Assembly: GCA_937996235.1 (NCBI GenBank)
Contig: CALKVK010000025.1
Location: forward strand, 122,411 to 186,410
DNA length: 64,000 bases
Reading direction: 5' to 3'
From: an uncultured bacterium
GTDB lineage: Bacteria > Planctomycetota > JAJSAM01 > JAJVHW01
Positions 9,022 through 17,562 of the stretch are shown one piece after another (position 1 is the stretch's first letter; every line of letters starts with the position of its first letter). The notes beneath the pieces are model-generated. The model was not told the origin of the DNA and made no database searches. It was given only the letters and a program-made list of their open reading frames with translations. The translations under genes and the position numbers were made by a program.

Positions 9022-12000
9022 TCAGTCGCGCAGGCGGATGCCGCTCGCGGCCTCGCCGAGACGACCCGCGGCGAGCAGAGCGTCCACGACGGCGCCGAGC
9101 GCCTGCTCGATCGCGGCGCCCGTGCGCTGGTAGCCGAGCAGCGCGCGCGTCTCCGCGAGGAGCTGCGCGCGCGTGAACCCGTGGCCGTCCTGCAGCACGG
9201 CTCCGATGGCCAGCTCGATCTCCTCGGGCGCGACGCGGTCGATGCCGAGCTTCGTGCCGGAGCGCGAGCGCACGGTGACGGCGCCGTCGGGCCGCCACAG
9301 GAACGCGCCGCGGCGCCGCACGAGGCCTTCGAACTCGGCGCGGTGGCACGCCTCGTCGATGCGGTCCTGGATGCGCGTGCCGACCCGCGAACCCCACATC
9401 GCCGCGACACGCGCGCGCAGCTCGGCCTCGTGCACCGGCGCCTCGACGTCCACGACGCCGCGGACGGCCTGCACGAGCCGGCTGATCGGCGCCTCGAGGA
9501 GCTGCTCGTGCGCGAACGCGCCGGCGCCTTCCGCGAAGCGGTACGGCGCCGCCTCGGGCCGCGCGTACGGACGCGACGCCGCGGCCGCGTCGGCCGCCTC
9601 GCGCAGACGCGCGGCCTCCGCCTCCTCGGCGCGCCGCCGCCCGCTCTCCTCGGCGGCGCGCTGCCGCGCGCGCCGGGCGAGCTCGTCGCGGTCGCGCGCG
9701 ACGCGGCGGTCCTCCGCGACGAGCGCGAGCAGGCGCTCGACCTGCCCTGCGCGGTCCTTGAACCAGTCGGTGGACCACACGCGGTGGATCGTCCAGCCGC
9801 GCGCCTCGAGCACCTGCTGGCGCAGGCGGTCGCGATCGCGCGCGGTCTCGCTCGCGTGATACGTCGCGCCGTCGCACTCGATGCCGCACACGAAACGCCC
9901 GGGCAGCTCGTCGTCCACGACGCCGAAGTCGATGCGGTACCCGGCGGCGCCGACCTGCGGCACGAGCGCGAGTCCGCGCGCGCGCAGCTCGCGCAGCACC
10001 TGCCGCTCGAACGGCGACTCCGTGGCGGCGTCGGCGCGGACGACGTCGCCGTCGAGCGTGCCGCGCTCCGCGTAGCGCAGGAAGTCGCGCAAGAGCACGG
10101 CCCCGCGCGCGCTCGCGTCCACCGCGCCGATGTCGTCGCAGCGGATCGACGAGAAGACGCGCATGCGCTCGCGCGCGCGCGTCGCGAGCACGTTCAGGCG
10201 GCGCCAGCCGTTCTCGCCGTTCAGCGGCCCGAACAGGTGCCGCAGCCGTCCGTCGGGTCCGCGCGCGTACGTTACGCTCAGGTAGATGACGTCGCGCTCG
10301 TCGCCCTGGATGTTCTCGAGGTTCTTCACGAAGAACGGCTCGGGCGCACCGCGGTCGAAGAACGCCTCGAGCGACGGGTCCTCGCGGCGGTGGCGCTCGA
10401 GCTCGTCCTGGATCGCCGTCTGCTGCCGCACGTTGAACGTGCCGACGCCGAGCGAGCGAGCTCCGTCGCCCGCCGCACGCCGCGCGAGCTCCTCGCGCGC
10501 GAACGCCACCACGGCCTCGGAGACGCGCCGCGCCTCGACGGGGTTGACGCCCTTGCCCTCGTAGACGCCGTCCGCGACCAGCTCGAACGCCAGTCCGCGC
10601 TCCGCTGTGTCACGCTCGACGCTCGGGAACGTGCGCAGCTCGGCGTCGTAGAACTGCGCGTTCGAGAAGTGGATGAGCGACTCGTGTGCGCTGCGGTAGT
10701 GCCACTTCAGGCGGCACGTCGCGACGCCCGCCGCCATGAACTCCTCGAGGATGCTCTCGCTGTCCTCGAAGAGCGGCTCGCCGTCCTCGCCGCGCGGCGC
10801 CTCGACCGTGCCGCCGGTGACGGCGAAGAAGTTGGTCGGCGGGAGCTGCTTCGGGTCGCCGACGACCACGAGCTGCCGCCCGCGCAGCACGGAACCGACC
10901 GCGTCCTCGGGCGGGAGCTGCGACGCCTCGTCGAAGATGACGACGTCGCACGGCGGCGTGCCGCCGTCGAGAAGCTGCGCGACCGTGAGCGGGCTCATCA
11001 TCAGACACGGCTTGATCGCGAGGACGGCGGCGCCGGCACGGCGCAGCGTGCTGCGCAGCGGCGCGATGCCGCGCTGCCGCGTCATCTGGCCGCGCAGGTA
11101 CGGCAGGCACTCCGCCGCCGCCGGCTCGCGCAGCCGCTCCTGCACGCGCGCACGGAGCGTGCGGACGAGCCGGGCGCGGTTCTCGACGAGCACGCGGCGG
11201 TCGAGCTCCTGGAACTCCGCGATGCGCTGCTCGTGTGCGAGCGCGTGGAAGCGCTCGAGCGCCGGCCGCGCGCGCACGGCCTCGGTGAGGAAGCGCGTCC
11301 AGAACGCGCGCAGGAAGGCGCGCTCGAGGACGTCGAACGGCACCTCGCCCGCGAGCGCCGGCGCGAGCACGTGGGCGGCGAGCGTGCGGGACGCCGCCTG
11401 GCGCGCGCCCTCGAACGCGGCCCACGCGGGCGCGCGCTCCAGACTGCCGCGCACGCCGCGCACGCGCTCCTCGAGCACGTCGAACGCCGCCGCCGCGAAG
11501 TCCGCGTGCGGCCAGCCGACGGCGTCGCAGACACGCAGGAGCGCCGCGCGGACCGCCGCGACGGCCGGCTCGATCCGCTCCGCCGCGCGCACGTCGGGCG
11601 CGCGCGCGGCGGCAACGGCGAGCGCCGCGCGCGGCAGCCCGTGGCGCACGCAGAGACGCCGCAGCTCCACGACCCACGCGACGTAGGCGGCGAGCGCGTC
11701 CCAGTCGCTGCGCGTCCCGCGCCAGAGCTCGCCGAAGAGCGCCGCGCACGCCGCGTGCGCGGCGTCGAACGCCGCGCGCTCCGCGCGCACCCGGTCCACG
11801 CGCCGCAGGTCGTCGCAGAGTTCGAGCGGCGACGCGTCGACGCCCGGGCGCAGCCAGCCGCGCCAGCGCGTGCGGATCGCGCGGAAGCGGCCGTCCAGGA
11901 ACGCGAAGAGTCCGAGGAACCCGGACGCCTTGCGCTCCACGTACGCGATGTCCTCGGCGTGGTCGCGCTGGAGCGCCTCGGCGTCGAGTCGCGCGAGCAC

Positions 12001-13932
12001 ACGCGCCTCGAGCTCCGTCAGCGCGCGGCCGCGCTCGATCCACGCCGACGCGTCGGGCGGCGGCGCATCCCATGCCGCGCTCTCGAGCACACCGAGCGGC
12101 GCGCCGGGCGAACGCGCGACGACGCCCGCGACGGCAGCGGCCGCGTCGGCGGCGGCGAGCGTCGTCGGCGCGTCGAGTCCGAGCACCGCGGCGGCGGCGC
12201 GGCACGCCGCGCGCAGCGTGGCCAGCTCTGCGAGGAACGCGTCCGACTCGGCCGCGACGCGCGCGAGATCGTCGGCGGCGTAGAAGGTCCGCGTGGCGTC
12301 GCGCCACGGGTGCGCGGCCGGCACGCCGACGGCCGCGGCGACCGCGACGAGATCGCGCAGCGCCCGCAGTGCGGCGTCGAGCGTCGCGCGCGTCGCGCCG
12401 TCCGACGCGGGCCCCTCGTACGCGACGCGCGGCGCGTCCTCCACCTCGCCGAGCGCGCCGTAGGCGTGCCACGGCGTGACGTTCGGCGTCCCGAACGCGC
12501 CGTGCACGGCGTCCACGTACGCGTCGAGCGCGCGGCGCGCCTCCGGCAGACGCGCCGCCGCCTCGGCCGCGACCTCGGGCTCCTGCAGCGAGACGTCGAG
12601 CGTGCGCGCGAGCTCCTGCATCACGACGCGCTTGTTGGTCTTCGTCGAGTGCAGCTCGAGACAGAACTCGCCGAGCCCCGCGCGCACCAGGCGGTCGTGC
12701 ACGACCGAGAGCGCGGCCATCTTCTCGGCGACGAACAGCACCGAGCGGCCGGCGGCGAGCGCACCTGCGATGACGTTCGTGATGGTCTGCGACTTGCCGG
12801 TGCCGGGCGGACCCTCGATCACGAGGTCGTGCCCGCGCGCGACGGCGGCGACGGCGCGGAGCTGGCTCGAGTCGGCGTCCACGACCTGATGCGTGGACTC
12901 GGGCGCGAACGCGGCGTCGAGGTCGAGCGTGCGGACGTCGTCGGGGAGTCCGGCGACGGGCGCGTCGCCCGTCTCGTCGCGGTGCAGCACGAGGCGCCGC
13001 ACGAGCGCGTGGGCCGCGAGCTCCTGCGCATGCGCCTCGAGGTCGTTGTACATGACCAGCTTCTGGAAGGAGAAGCGGTCGAGGTGGATGCTCGCCTCCA
13101 CGGCGAAGCCCGCGCGGTCCGCGACGGCCGCGCTCGCGGCGGCGAGCAGCGCGTGCAGGTCGTAGCCCTCGTCGAGCTCCGACGGATCGGGCAGCTCGGG
13201 CAGCTCGACACCGTGCTGACGGCGCAGGTGCTCGACGAGTGCGGGGTTGACGACGGGGTCGTCGTCGCCCGCGCGGAGCGTCCATCCGGCGCGCGCCGAG
13301 CGCCGCGCGAGCACCACGGGCACCAGCACGAGCGGCGCACGGAAGCGCACGCTGCTGTCGGCGGACTCCGTGTAGTGCAGCGCCCCGAGCGCGAGGAAGA
13401 GCGTGTGCACGCCCTGCTCCTCGACCGACACGCGCGCCTGCTCGTCGAGCCGCCGCAGCGAGACGTCGAGCGCCTCGGGCGGGCGGTCGGTCTGCAGCAC
13501 GTCGTCGGTGTGACGCGCCTCCGCCGCCTCCGCGTCGAAGGGCGCGAACGAGGACACGTCCACCTCGCCGGTGTCCTCGTCCCACGCGGTCGCCGGCACC
13601 CACACGGCCGCGGGCTCGGCCACGACGTCGGTCGTCACGTCGTCCGCGTCGGACACCGCGTCGGCGTCGGCGACGTCGGCCGGGCGGAAGCGCAGCGTGC
13701 GTCCCTCGACGACGAGCGCCCGGAACACCGCCGCCGGCAGCTCGTCGACGATGCGCACCGTCGCGACCTTGTTCGGGCGGTGGTGCAGCAGACGGTTGCG
13801 CTTCGTCAGGTCGAGCAGCTTGCGCTTCCACGCGTCGAGCGTGACGCCGAGGCGCGCGGCGTCGTGCGGACGCGCCGACGCGCGCTCCGCGGCCGCGTCT
13901 CCCGCGGCGTCCGCCTCCCCCGTGCTGCTCAT
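9022..13932 (-). CDS. DUF4011 / SF1 helicase / endonuclease / DUF3320 fusion protein
   Basis: A 1,636-residue cytoplasmic protein starting at ATG 13932; a GTG 135 bp upstream gives a low-complexity extension and was rejected. Order of parts: DUF4011-type N-terminus with LDAWKRKLLDLTKRNRLL at about 25-45; split SF1 (UPF1/AAA_11-AAA_12-like) helicase with Walker A GPPGTGKS near 372 and Walker B DEASQLPP near 999; a PD-(D/E)xK-type (MTES_1575/Vsr-like) nuclease at about 1300-1400 with ESPFERQVL, YRIDFGV and ECDGATYH; a charged linker; and a DUF3320 domain at about 1465-1560. The nuclease Lys is not obvious, His replacing it. Related fused helicase-nucleases are often found among phage-defence genes. 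No methylase or other defence gene is adjacent here. Confidence 0.85.
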   Translation of the reverse strand: MSSTGEADAAGDAAAERASARPHDAARLGVTLDAWKRKLLDLTKRNRLLHHRPNKVATVRIVDELPAAVFRALVVEGRTLRFRPADVADADAVSDADDVTTDVVAEPAAVWVPATAWDEDTGEVDVSSFAPFDAEAAEARHTDDVLQTDRPPEALDVSLRRLDEQARVSVEEQGVHTLFLALGALHYTESADSSVRFRAPLVLVPVVLARRSARAGWTLRAGDDDPVVNPALVEHLRRQHGVELPELPDPSELDEGYDLHALLAAASAAVADRAGFAVEASIHLDRFSFQKLVMYNDLEAHAQELAAHALVRRLVLHRDETGDAPVAGLPDDVRTLDLDAAFAPESTHQVVDADSSQLRAVAAVARGHDLVIEGPPGTGKSQTITNVIAGALAAGRSVLFVAEKMAALSVVHDRLVRAGLGEFCLELHSTKTNKRVVMQELARTLDVSLQEPEVAAEAAARLPEARRALDAYVDAVHGAFGTPNVTPWHAYGALGEVEDAPRVAYEGPASDGATRATLDAALRALRDLVAVAAAVGVPAAHPWRDATRTFYAADDLARVAAESDAFLAELATLRAACRAAAAVLGLDAPTTLAAADAAAAVAGVVARSPGAPLGVLESAAWDAPPPDASAWIERGRALTELEARVLARLDAEALQRDHAEDIAYVERKASGFLGLFAFLDGRFRAIRTRWRGWLRPGVDASPLELCDDLRRVDRVRAERAAFDAAHAACAALFGELWRGTRSDWDALAAYVAWVVELRRLCVRHGLPRAALAVAAARAPDVRAAERIEPAVAAVRAALLRVCDAVGWPHADFAAAAFDVLEERVRGVRGSLERAPAWAAFEGARQAASRTLAAHVLAPALAGEVPFDVLERAFLRAFWTRFLTEAVRARPALERFHALAHEQRIAEFQELDRRVLVENRARLVRTLRARVQERLREPAAAECLPYLRGQMTRQRGIAPLRSTLRRAGAAVLAIKPCLMMSPLTVAQLLDGGTPPCDVVIFDEASQLPPEDAVGSVLRGRQLVVVGDPKQLPPTNFFAVTGGTVEAPRGEDGEPLFEDSESILEEFMAAGVATCRLKWHYRSAHESLIHFSNAQFYDAELRTFPSVERDTAERGLAFELVADGVYEGKGVNPVEARRVSEAVVAFAREELARRAAGDGARSLGVGTFNVRQQTAIQDELERHRREDPSLEAFFDRGAPEPFFVKNLENIQGDERDVIYLSVTYARGPDGRLRHLFGPLNGENGWRRLNVLATRARERMRVFSSIRCDDIGAVDASARGAVLLRDFLRYAERGTLDGDVVRADAATESPFERQVLRELRARGLALVPQVGAAGYRIDFGVVDDELPGRFVCGIECDGATYHASETARDRDRLRQQVLEARGWTIHRVWSTDWFKDRAGQVERLLALVAEDRRVARDRDELARRARQRAAEESGRRRAEEAEAARLREAADAAAASRPYARPEAAPYRFAEGAGAFAHEQLLEAPISRLVQAVRGVVDVEAPVHEAELRARVAAMWGSRVGTRIQDRIDEACHRAEFEGLVRRRGAFLWRPDGAVTVRSRSGTKLGIDRVAPEEIELAIGAVLQDGHGFTRAQLLAETRALLGYQRTGAAIEQALGAVVDALLAAGRLGEAASGIRLRD

Positions 13933-14272
13933 CCCGGCGAGTGTCCGCGCCCGCGTCGCGGCGTACCCACGAGTTCCGGAGGCGCGAGGCCCGACCCGTT
14001 CTTGCGGCTCGCGCGCGCCGTCATTCGAACCGGTGTGCGGGCGACGGCGGGCGGATGCGGTGCGCAACGTGCAGCCACGCGCAGCGTCCTGAGCGAGGAC
14101 GGGGCGGCGCGAGCAAGGCGCCGAGGCGATCGCGACGCCAAAGCGTCGGGGAGCCGAGGCAACGCAGCGCGCGGCGTTCCGGACCGCTCAGGCGCGCGAG
14201 TCGACGTGAGCGGGTCGGGCCACGGCACGGGTTTCGCGCTCGCGACGTCAGCTCACCGGAGGACCTGCCACC
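13933..14272. other. Intergenic region holding a short repeat element
   Basis: This is 340 bp between the helicase (leftward) and secG (rightward). Most of it is occupied by copy A of a short inverted-repeat element at 13990-14219. The remainder before secG carries its ribosome site, GGAGG about ten bases before the ATG. No gene is seen. Confidence 0.7.
13990..14219. repeat. MITE-like inverted-repeat element, copy A
   Basis: This 230-bp non-coding segment ends in an inverted repeat: CCCGACCCG at 13990-13998 and CGGGTCGGG at 14211-14219. Its interior, including GGCGCCGAGGCGATCGCGAC and GCCGAGGCAACGCAGC, is shared with copies at 60432-60664 and 62062-62386. This copy is the most diverged at its ends, and I see no clear flanking duplication. 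It sits between two genes and encodes nothing recognisable. Confidence 0.8.
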
Positions 14273-14500
14273 ATGTCGCTCGTCGCCGTCTCCGCCACTG
14301 TCGTCGCGACGCTCGCCGCGTCGCTGCTCGCCGTCGTCGTGCTGCTCACGGAGCCGCGCTCCGGCGGCCTGTCCGGCGTTCTGGGATCGAGCGGCGACGC
14401 GGTGTTGGGGGCGACGGCCGACCGCGGCGTGCGACGTCTGACGGCAGCGCTCGCCGCCACCTGGATCGTCGCGTGTCTCGTCGCCGCGCTCGCGATCTGA
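14273..14500 (+). CDS. secG: Preprotein translocase subunit SecG
   Basis: A 75-residue protein with the SecG pattern. The first membrane helix (about residues 7-26) is followed by a Gly/Ser-rich cytoplasmic loop, TEPRSGGLSGVLGSSGDAVLG, in place of the usual QxGKGxGLGGxFGGG. Then come a charged turn and a second helix (about 57-74). SecG assists SecYEG protein export. GGAGG precedes the ATG by ten bases. The loop begins with Glu-Pro rather than the usual Gln-Gln, so it is a diverged SecG. It stands alone next to the repeat element, not beside tpiA or a leucine tRNA as in many bacteria. Confidence 0.75.
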   Translation: MSLVAVSATVVATLAASLLAVVVLLTEPRSGGLSGVLGSSGDAVLGATADRGVRRLTAALAATWIVACLVAALAI

Positions 14501-14507
14501 CGCGACG

Positions 14508-17309
14508 TCAGCGAACGGATTCGACGCGCACGCCGGGAGCTGCACTCTTCCAGCGCGTCACCGCGCCCGCAACGAGGCGACCGAGCGGCAGCGATCCACT
14601 CGCGGTGTCGATGACGAGATCCGCGGCGCCTGCGCCGTCGAAGCTGCCTTCGGTCCACGTCACGTCGATGTCCGCGGGACGCGTCCACGAAGGCGCTGCG
14701 GCGGACAGGTGCACCGGCTCGTACACGACGATCGCGTCGCTCCGCCACGTGACCGGCACGTAGCGTCCCTCGGGCACGGGGATCGGAAGCCCGATCGCGG
14801 CAACGGCGTGCACGCCGTCGGCGAGGGGATCGAGACCGACGAGGAAGGTCCGGTCCTGCGCCGACTCGGCCTGCAGCGCGAACGTGTCGCGACGCGGTGC
14901 CGTGCGCTCGGCGCCGGCCGTCGCGCCGCGGACGACGTAGACTCCCGCGCCGGAGAGCAGCATCGCCCAGCCGTCGCCCACGCCGTCGATCACGACGGTC
15001 CCTTCCTCCATCCGTGACGCGAGCGACTCGAGCGCCGGGAACGCCGCGATCTTCACCTGCGATCGCGCATCGAGGCCGGGCAGGTGCACGCGCAGCGGAC
15101 CGCCCGCAGGCAACGGGACAGGCAGCTCAGCGCCCGACTCCCCCACGCGGTACACGATGCGCGCAGCGGCGCGACCCGGTGCGGTGACCACCAGTGCGTA
15201 CGTGACGCCGGGCAGGAGCTCGAGCACGAGCGCGTCGCGCGACGTCGCGTCCAAGGACACGGCGAGCCCCTGCACGTTGCGCAGCGCGCGCACCAGCGCC
15301 GAGGCGGTCACGTGGACGCCCTCCGGCCACGTCGTCCCCTGCGCGGGCAGGAGCCGCACGCGCACGGTCGCCGCCGGCTCGTCGAGATCGACGCGATCCC
15401 GAACATGCGCCCCGAGCACGCGCTCCCTGCCGTCGGGCAGGCGCAGCGCGTACTCGGCGCCCTCGACGAGGGGCAGGCGCAGCGTGCCGGCGTGCGCGAA
15501 CGGAGTCAGGTCGCTCGCATAGAGCAACTCCGCGGCGTCGTGGCCCCCGGCGAACGACATCAGGCGTGGGTCGCGGCCGCCCAGCTCGAGTTCCACCCAG
15601 CGCACCGGCGGCACGTCCACGCCGAGCGCGACCTCGTTCGCGTCGGGCTCGACGGCGACCGCAGCGCCGCGCGCGGCCGCGGTCTGGAGCGCGAGCGCGA
15701 TCCGCCCCGCCGGCAGCTCGAGTGTCGCCTCGGCGCCGCCCGGCCACGCGCGGAGCTCGCTGCCGCCGCCGTCGATGTCCACGAGGATGTTCGTGACGGG
15801 CACGTCGGCCCCCGTGACGTGTGCGGTCACGCGGACGCGGCGCAGGCCGTCGTCGCGCAGGTCGATCGACGCCTCGCCCTCCGCCGGCAGACGCAGCCGC
15901 TCCTGCACGTCGCTCACGCGGCCTTCGACGCGCGTGCGGACCGTGACGAACGCGCCGGCTGCGAGCCGCGGGAAGAGCGCGACGCCTTCCGAATCCGTCG
16001 CGCGCGAGTCCCGCGCGCCCTCGTCGCGCACCTCCTCGCGCACCTCCACGATGCGATCCGCCGTCGGCACGCCCCCGGGACCGAGCACACGCACGCGCAG
16101 CGCCACGGCACGCCGCAACCGCACGACGAGCTCCTCCGCGTCGGCGGCGACGGTCGCGCGCTCGACGACGTAGCCCGCAGCGACGGCGCTCACGTCGAGC
16201 ACGCGCCCACGCGGCGTGTGCAACTCGAAGGTGCCGTCGGCGGCACTCGTCGCGCCCGGAGGCGCGGCCGGCGACGCCCGCAGAGGAGCGGGACCCGCCG
16301 TCGGGACGGCCCGCGGCGCGTCGCCGTCGGCGGGCGCTGCCGCGGCCGTCCCGCTGACGGGCGCTGCGTTCGCTTCGCGCCAGGCGACCGTCGCCCCCGC
16401 GATCGGCCGCGCGTCCACGTCCTCCACACGTCCGCGGACGATGCGTTGCGCGCGCGCCGCACCCCGCTCTTCCCCTTCCGCCGCCGTCCCGGGCGGCGCT
16501 GTCGCGACGTCCTCCGCGTCCGCTGCGGCGCCACGCGCGACGTGCCGGCGCGGCGCGTTCGACGGGTCCTCCTGCGCCGCCGCTCCGGGCGGCTGCGCCA
16601 CGGGCGCGGTCGCTTCGCGGAGCGCGTGCCACGTGCCGACGCCTCCCGCGACGAGCAGCAGCACGACGGCGGCGAGCGCGAGCGTCTTCTTCACGACGAG
16701 TCCTCCTGCGAGCGCCGCGGCGCCCGCGACGCGTGCGCGCGACGCGGCCCGCGCACCGCCGCCGCCCGGCGCGTCCCACCCCGGGCCGAGGAGCGGCGCA
16801 CACCAGGCGGCGCGGCTCCCGTGCTCGCGGTCGAGCCGCTCGCGGAGCAGCTCCTTCGCACGTGCGAGGCGCGAGCGCGTGGTCTCGAGCGGCGCGCCGG
16901 TGCGCGCTGCGACGTCGGCGACGCTCAGCTCCTCGAACCAGCGCAGCAGCACGGTGCTGCGCAGCGGCTCGTCGAGGTCCATGACCGCGTCCACGACGTG
17001 CCGGTGCGCATCGGCCTCCGCGACCACCTCGAGCGTCGGGCGCGCGGCGTCGGCGACGCCGCGACGGCGCTCGCGGGCGTCGCGGCGCGTCGTCTCGCGG
17101 TGCACGTTGCGCGCGCGGTTCGTGACGACGCGGCGCATCCACGTGCGCCAGCCGGGGCGGCCCGGCGGGTGTGCGAGCGCGGTCGCGTACGCGTCCTGCG
17201 TCAGGTCGTCGGCCGCGTGGGAATCGTGCGCGAGCGCGCCGGCCAGGCGCCGCACCCACGGGCGGTGGGCCACGAGGTCGTCGATCGTCGGCAGCGCGTC
17301 CTGGTTCAT
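14508..17309 (-). CDS. ECF sigma factor fused to a membrane segment and carboxypeptidase-regulatory-like domains
   Basis: One uninterrupted frame of 933 residues from ATG 17309. Residues about 10-75 are sigma region 2 (DDLTQDAYATALAHPPG...WRTWMRRVVTNRARN) and about 103-158 are region 4, with helix-turn-helix SVADVAARTGAPLETTRSRLARAK. A Gly/Ala linker leads to one strong membrane segment at about 209-226, preceded by KK. The remaining 700 residues contain carboxypeptidase-regulatory-like beta-sandwich units (IVRGRVEDVDARPIAGATVAW, DGTFELHTP, GYVVERATV) and no catalytic site. As read, the sigma domain faces the cytoplasm and the rest the periplasm. No separate anti-sigma gene is adjacent. Release by proteolysis is a possible mechanism, by inference. 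Confidence 0.8.
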   Translation of the reverse strand: MNQDALPTIDDLVAHRPWVRRLAGALAHDSHAADDLTQDAYATALAHPPGRPGWRTWMRRVVTNRARNVHRETTRRDARERRRGVADAARPTLEVVAEADAHRHVVDAVMDLDEPLRSTVLLRWFEELSVADVAARTGAPLETTRSRLARAKELLRERLDREHGSRAAWCAPLLGPGWDAPGGGGARAASRARVAGAAALAGGLVVKKTLALAAVVLLLVAGGVGTWHALREATAPVAQPPGAAAQEDPSNAPRRHVARGAAADAEDVATAPPGTAAEGEERGAARAQRIVRGRVEDVDARPIAGATVAWREANAAPVSGTAAAAPADGDAPRAVPTAGPAPLRASPAAPPGATSAADGTFELHTPRGRVLDVSAVAAGYVVERATVAADAEELVVRLRRAVALRVRVLGPGGVPTADRIVEVREEVRDEGARDSRATDSEGVALFPRLAAGAFVTVRTRVEGRVSDVQERLRLPAEGEASIDLRDDGLRRVRVTAHVTGADVPVTNILVDIDGGGSELRAWPGGAEATLELPAGRIALALQTAAARGAAVAVEPDANEVALGVDVPPVRWVELELGGRDPRLMSFAGGHDAAELLYASDLTPFAHAGTLRLPLVEGAEYALRLPDGRERVLGAHVRDRVDLDEPAATVRVRLLPAQGTTWPEGVHVTASALVRALRNVQGLAVSLDATSRDALVLELLPGVTYALVVTAPGRAAARIVYRVGESGAELPVPLPAGGPLRVHLPGLDARSQVKIAAFPALESLASRMEEGTVVIDGVGDGWAMLLSGAGVYVVRGATAGAERTAPRRDTFALQAESAQDRTFLVGLDPLADGVHAVAAIGLPIPVPEGRYVPVTWRSDAIVVYEPVHLSAAAPSWTRPADIDVTWTEGSFDGAGAADLVIDTASGSLPLGRLVAGAVTRWKSAAPGVRVESVR

Positions 17310-17562
17310 GGCGTCGCAGAACCTACACACCGCCGGGCAGGGCGGCGGGTGACGAGATTCCGTGCGAACCCGCGCGACGGTTGCAACCGATGCGCCGGGC
17401 GCGGGCTCGCGGGCGACGGCGAGCGCGGCGTCACCTGGCCCGCGGACTGACGCGCGGCACGTCAGGGCGATCGCGCAACGTGACGCGCGTCGCTCGCGAG
17501 CCTTCCTTCTCCGCCCCGCTGGTAGGGTGTGCCCGCCCGCGAACCCCTCCACGGAGAAGCCC
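17310..17562. promoter_or_regulatory. Divergent intergenic region with an inverted repeat
   Basis: This is 253 bp between the membrane-linked sigma factor gene (leftward) and the FG-GAP protein gene (rightward). It holds a perfect 6-bp inverted repeat, CTGACG-N7-CGTCAG, at 17447-17465, which could be a protein-binding site. A ribosome site GGAG stands six bases before ATG 17563. I cannot place -35/-10 elements with confidence. Autoregulation by the adjacent sigma factor is only a guess. Confidence 0.35.

Noticed and set aside
9181..14763. A plus-strand open frame of 1,860 residues opposite the helicase gene
   Set aside because: It is the antisense shadow of the helicase gene, rich in Arg, and runs through secG and the repeat; no family motif is present.
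15084..17450. A plus-strand open frame of 788 residues opposite the membrane-linked sigma factor
   Set aside because: No recognisable motif, composition typical of antisense; the minus strand holds clear sigma and membrane features.
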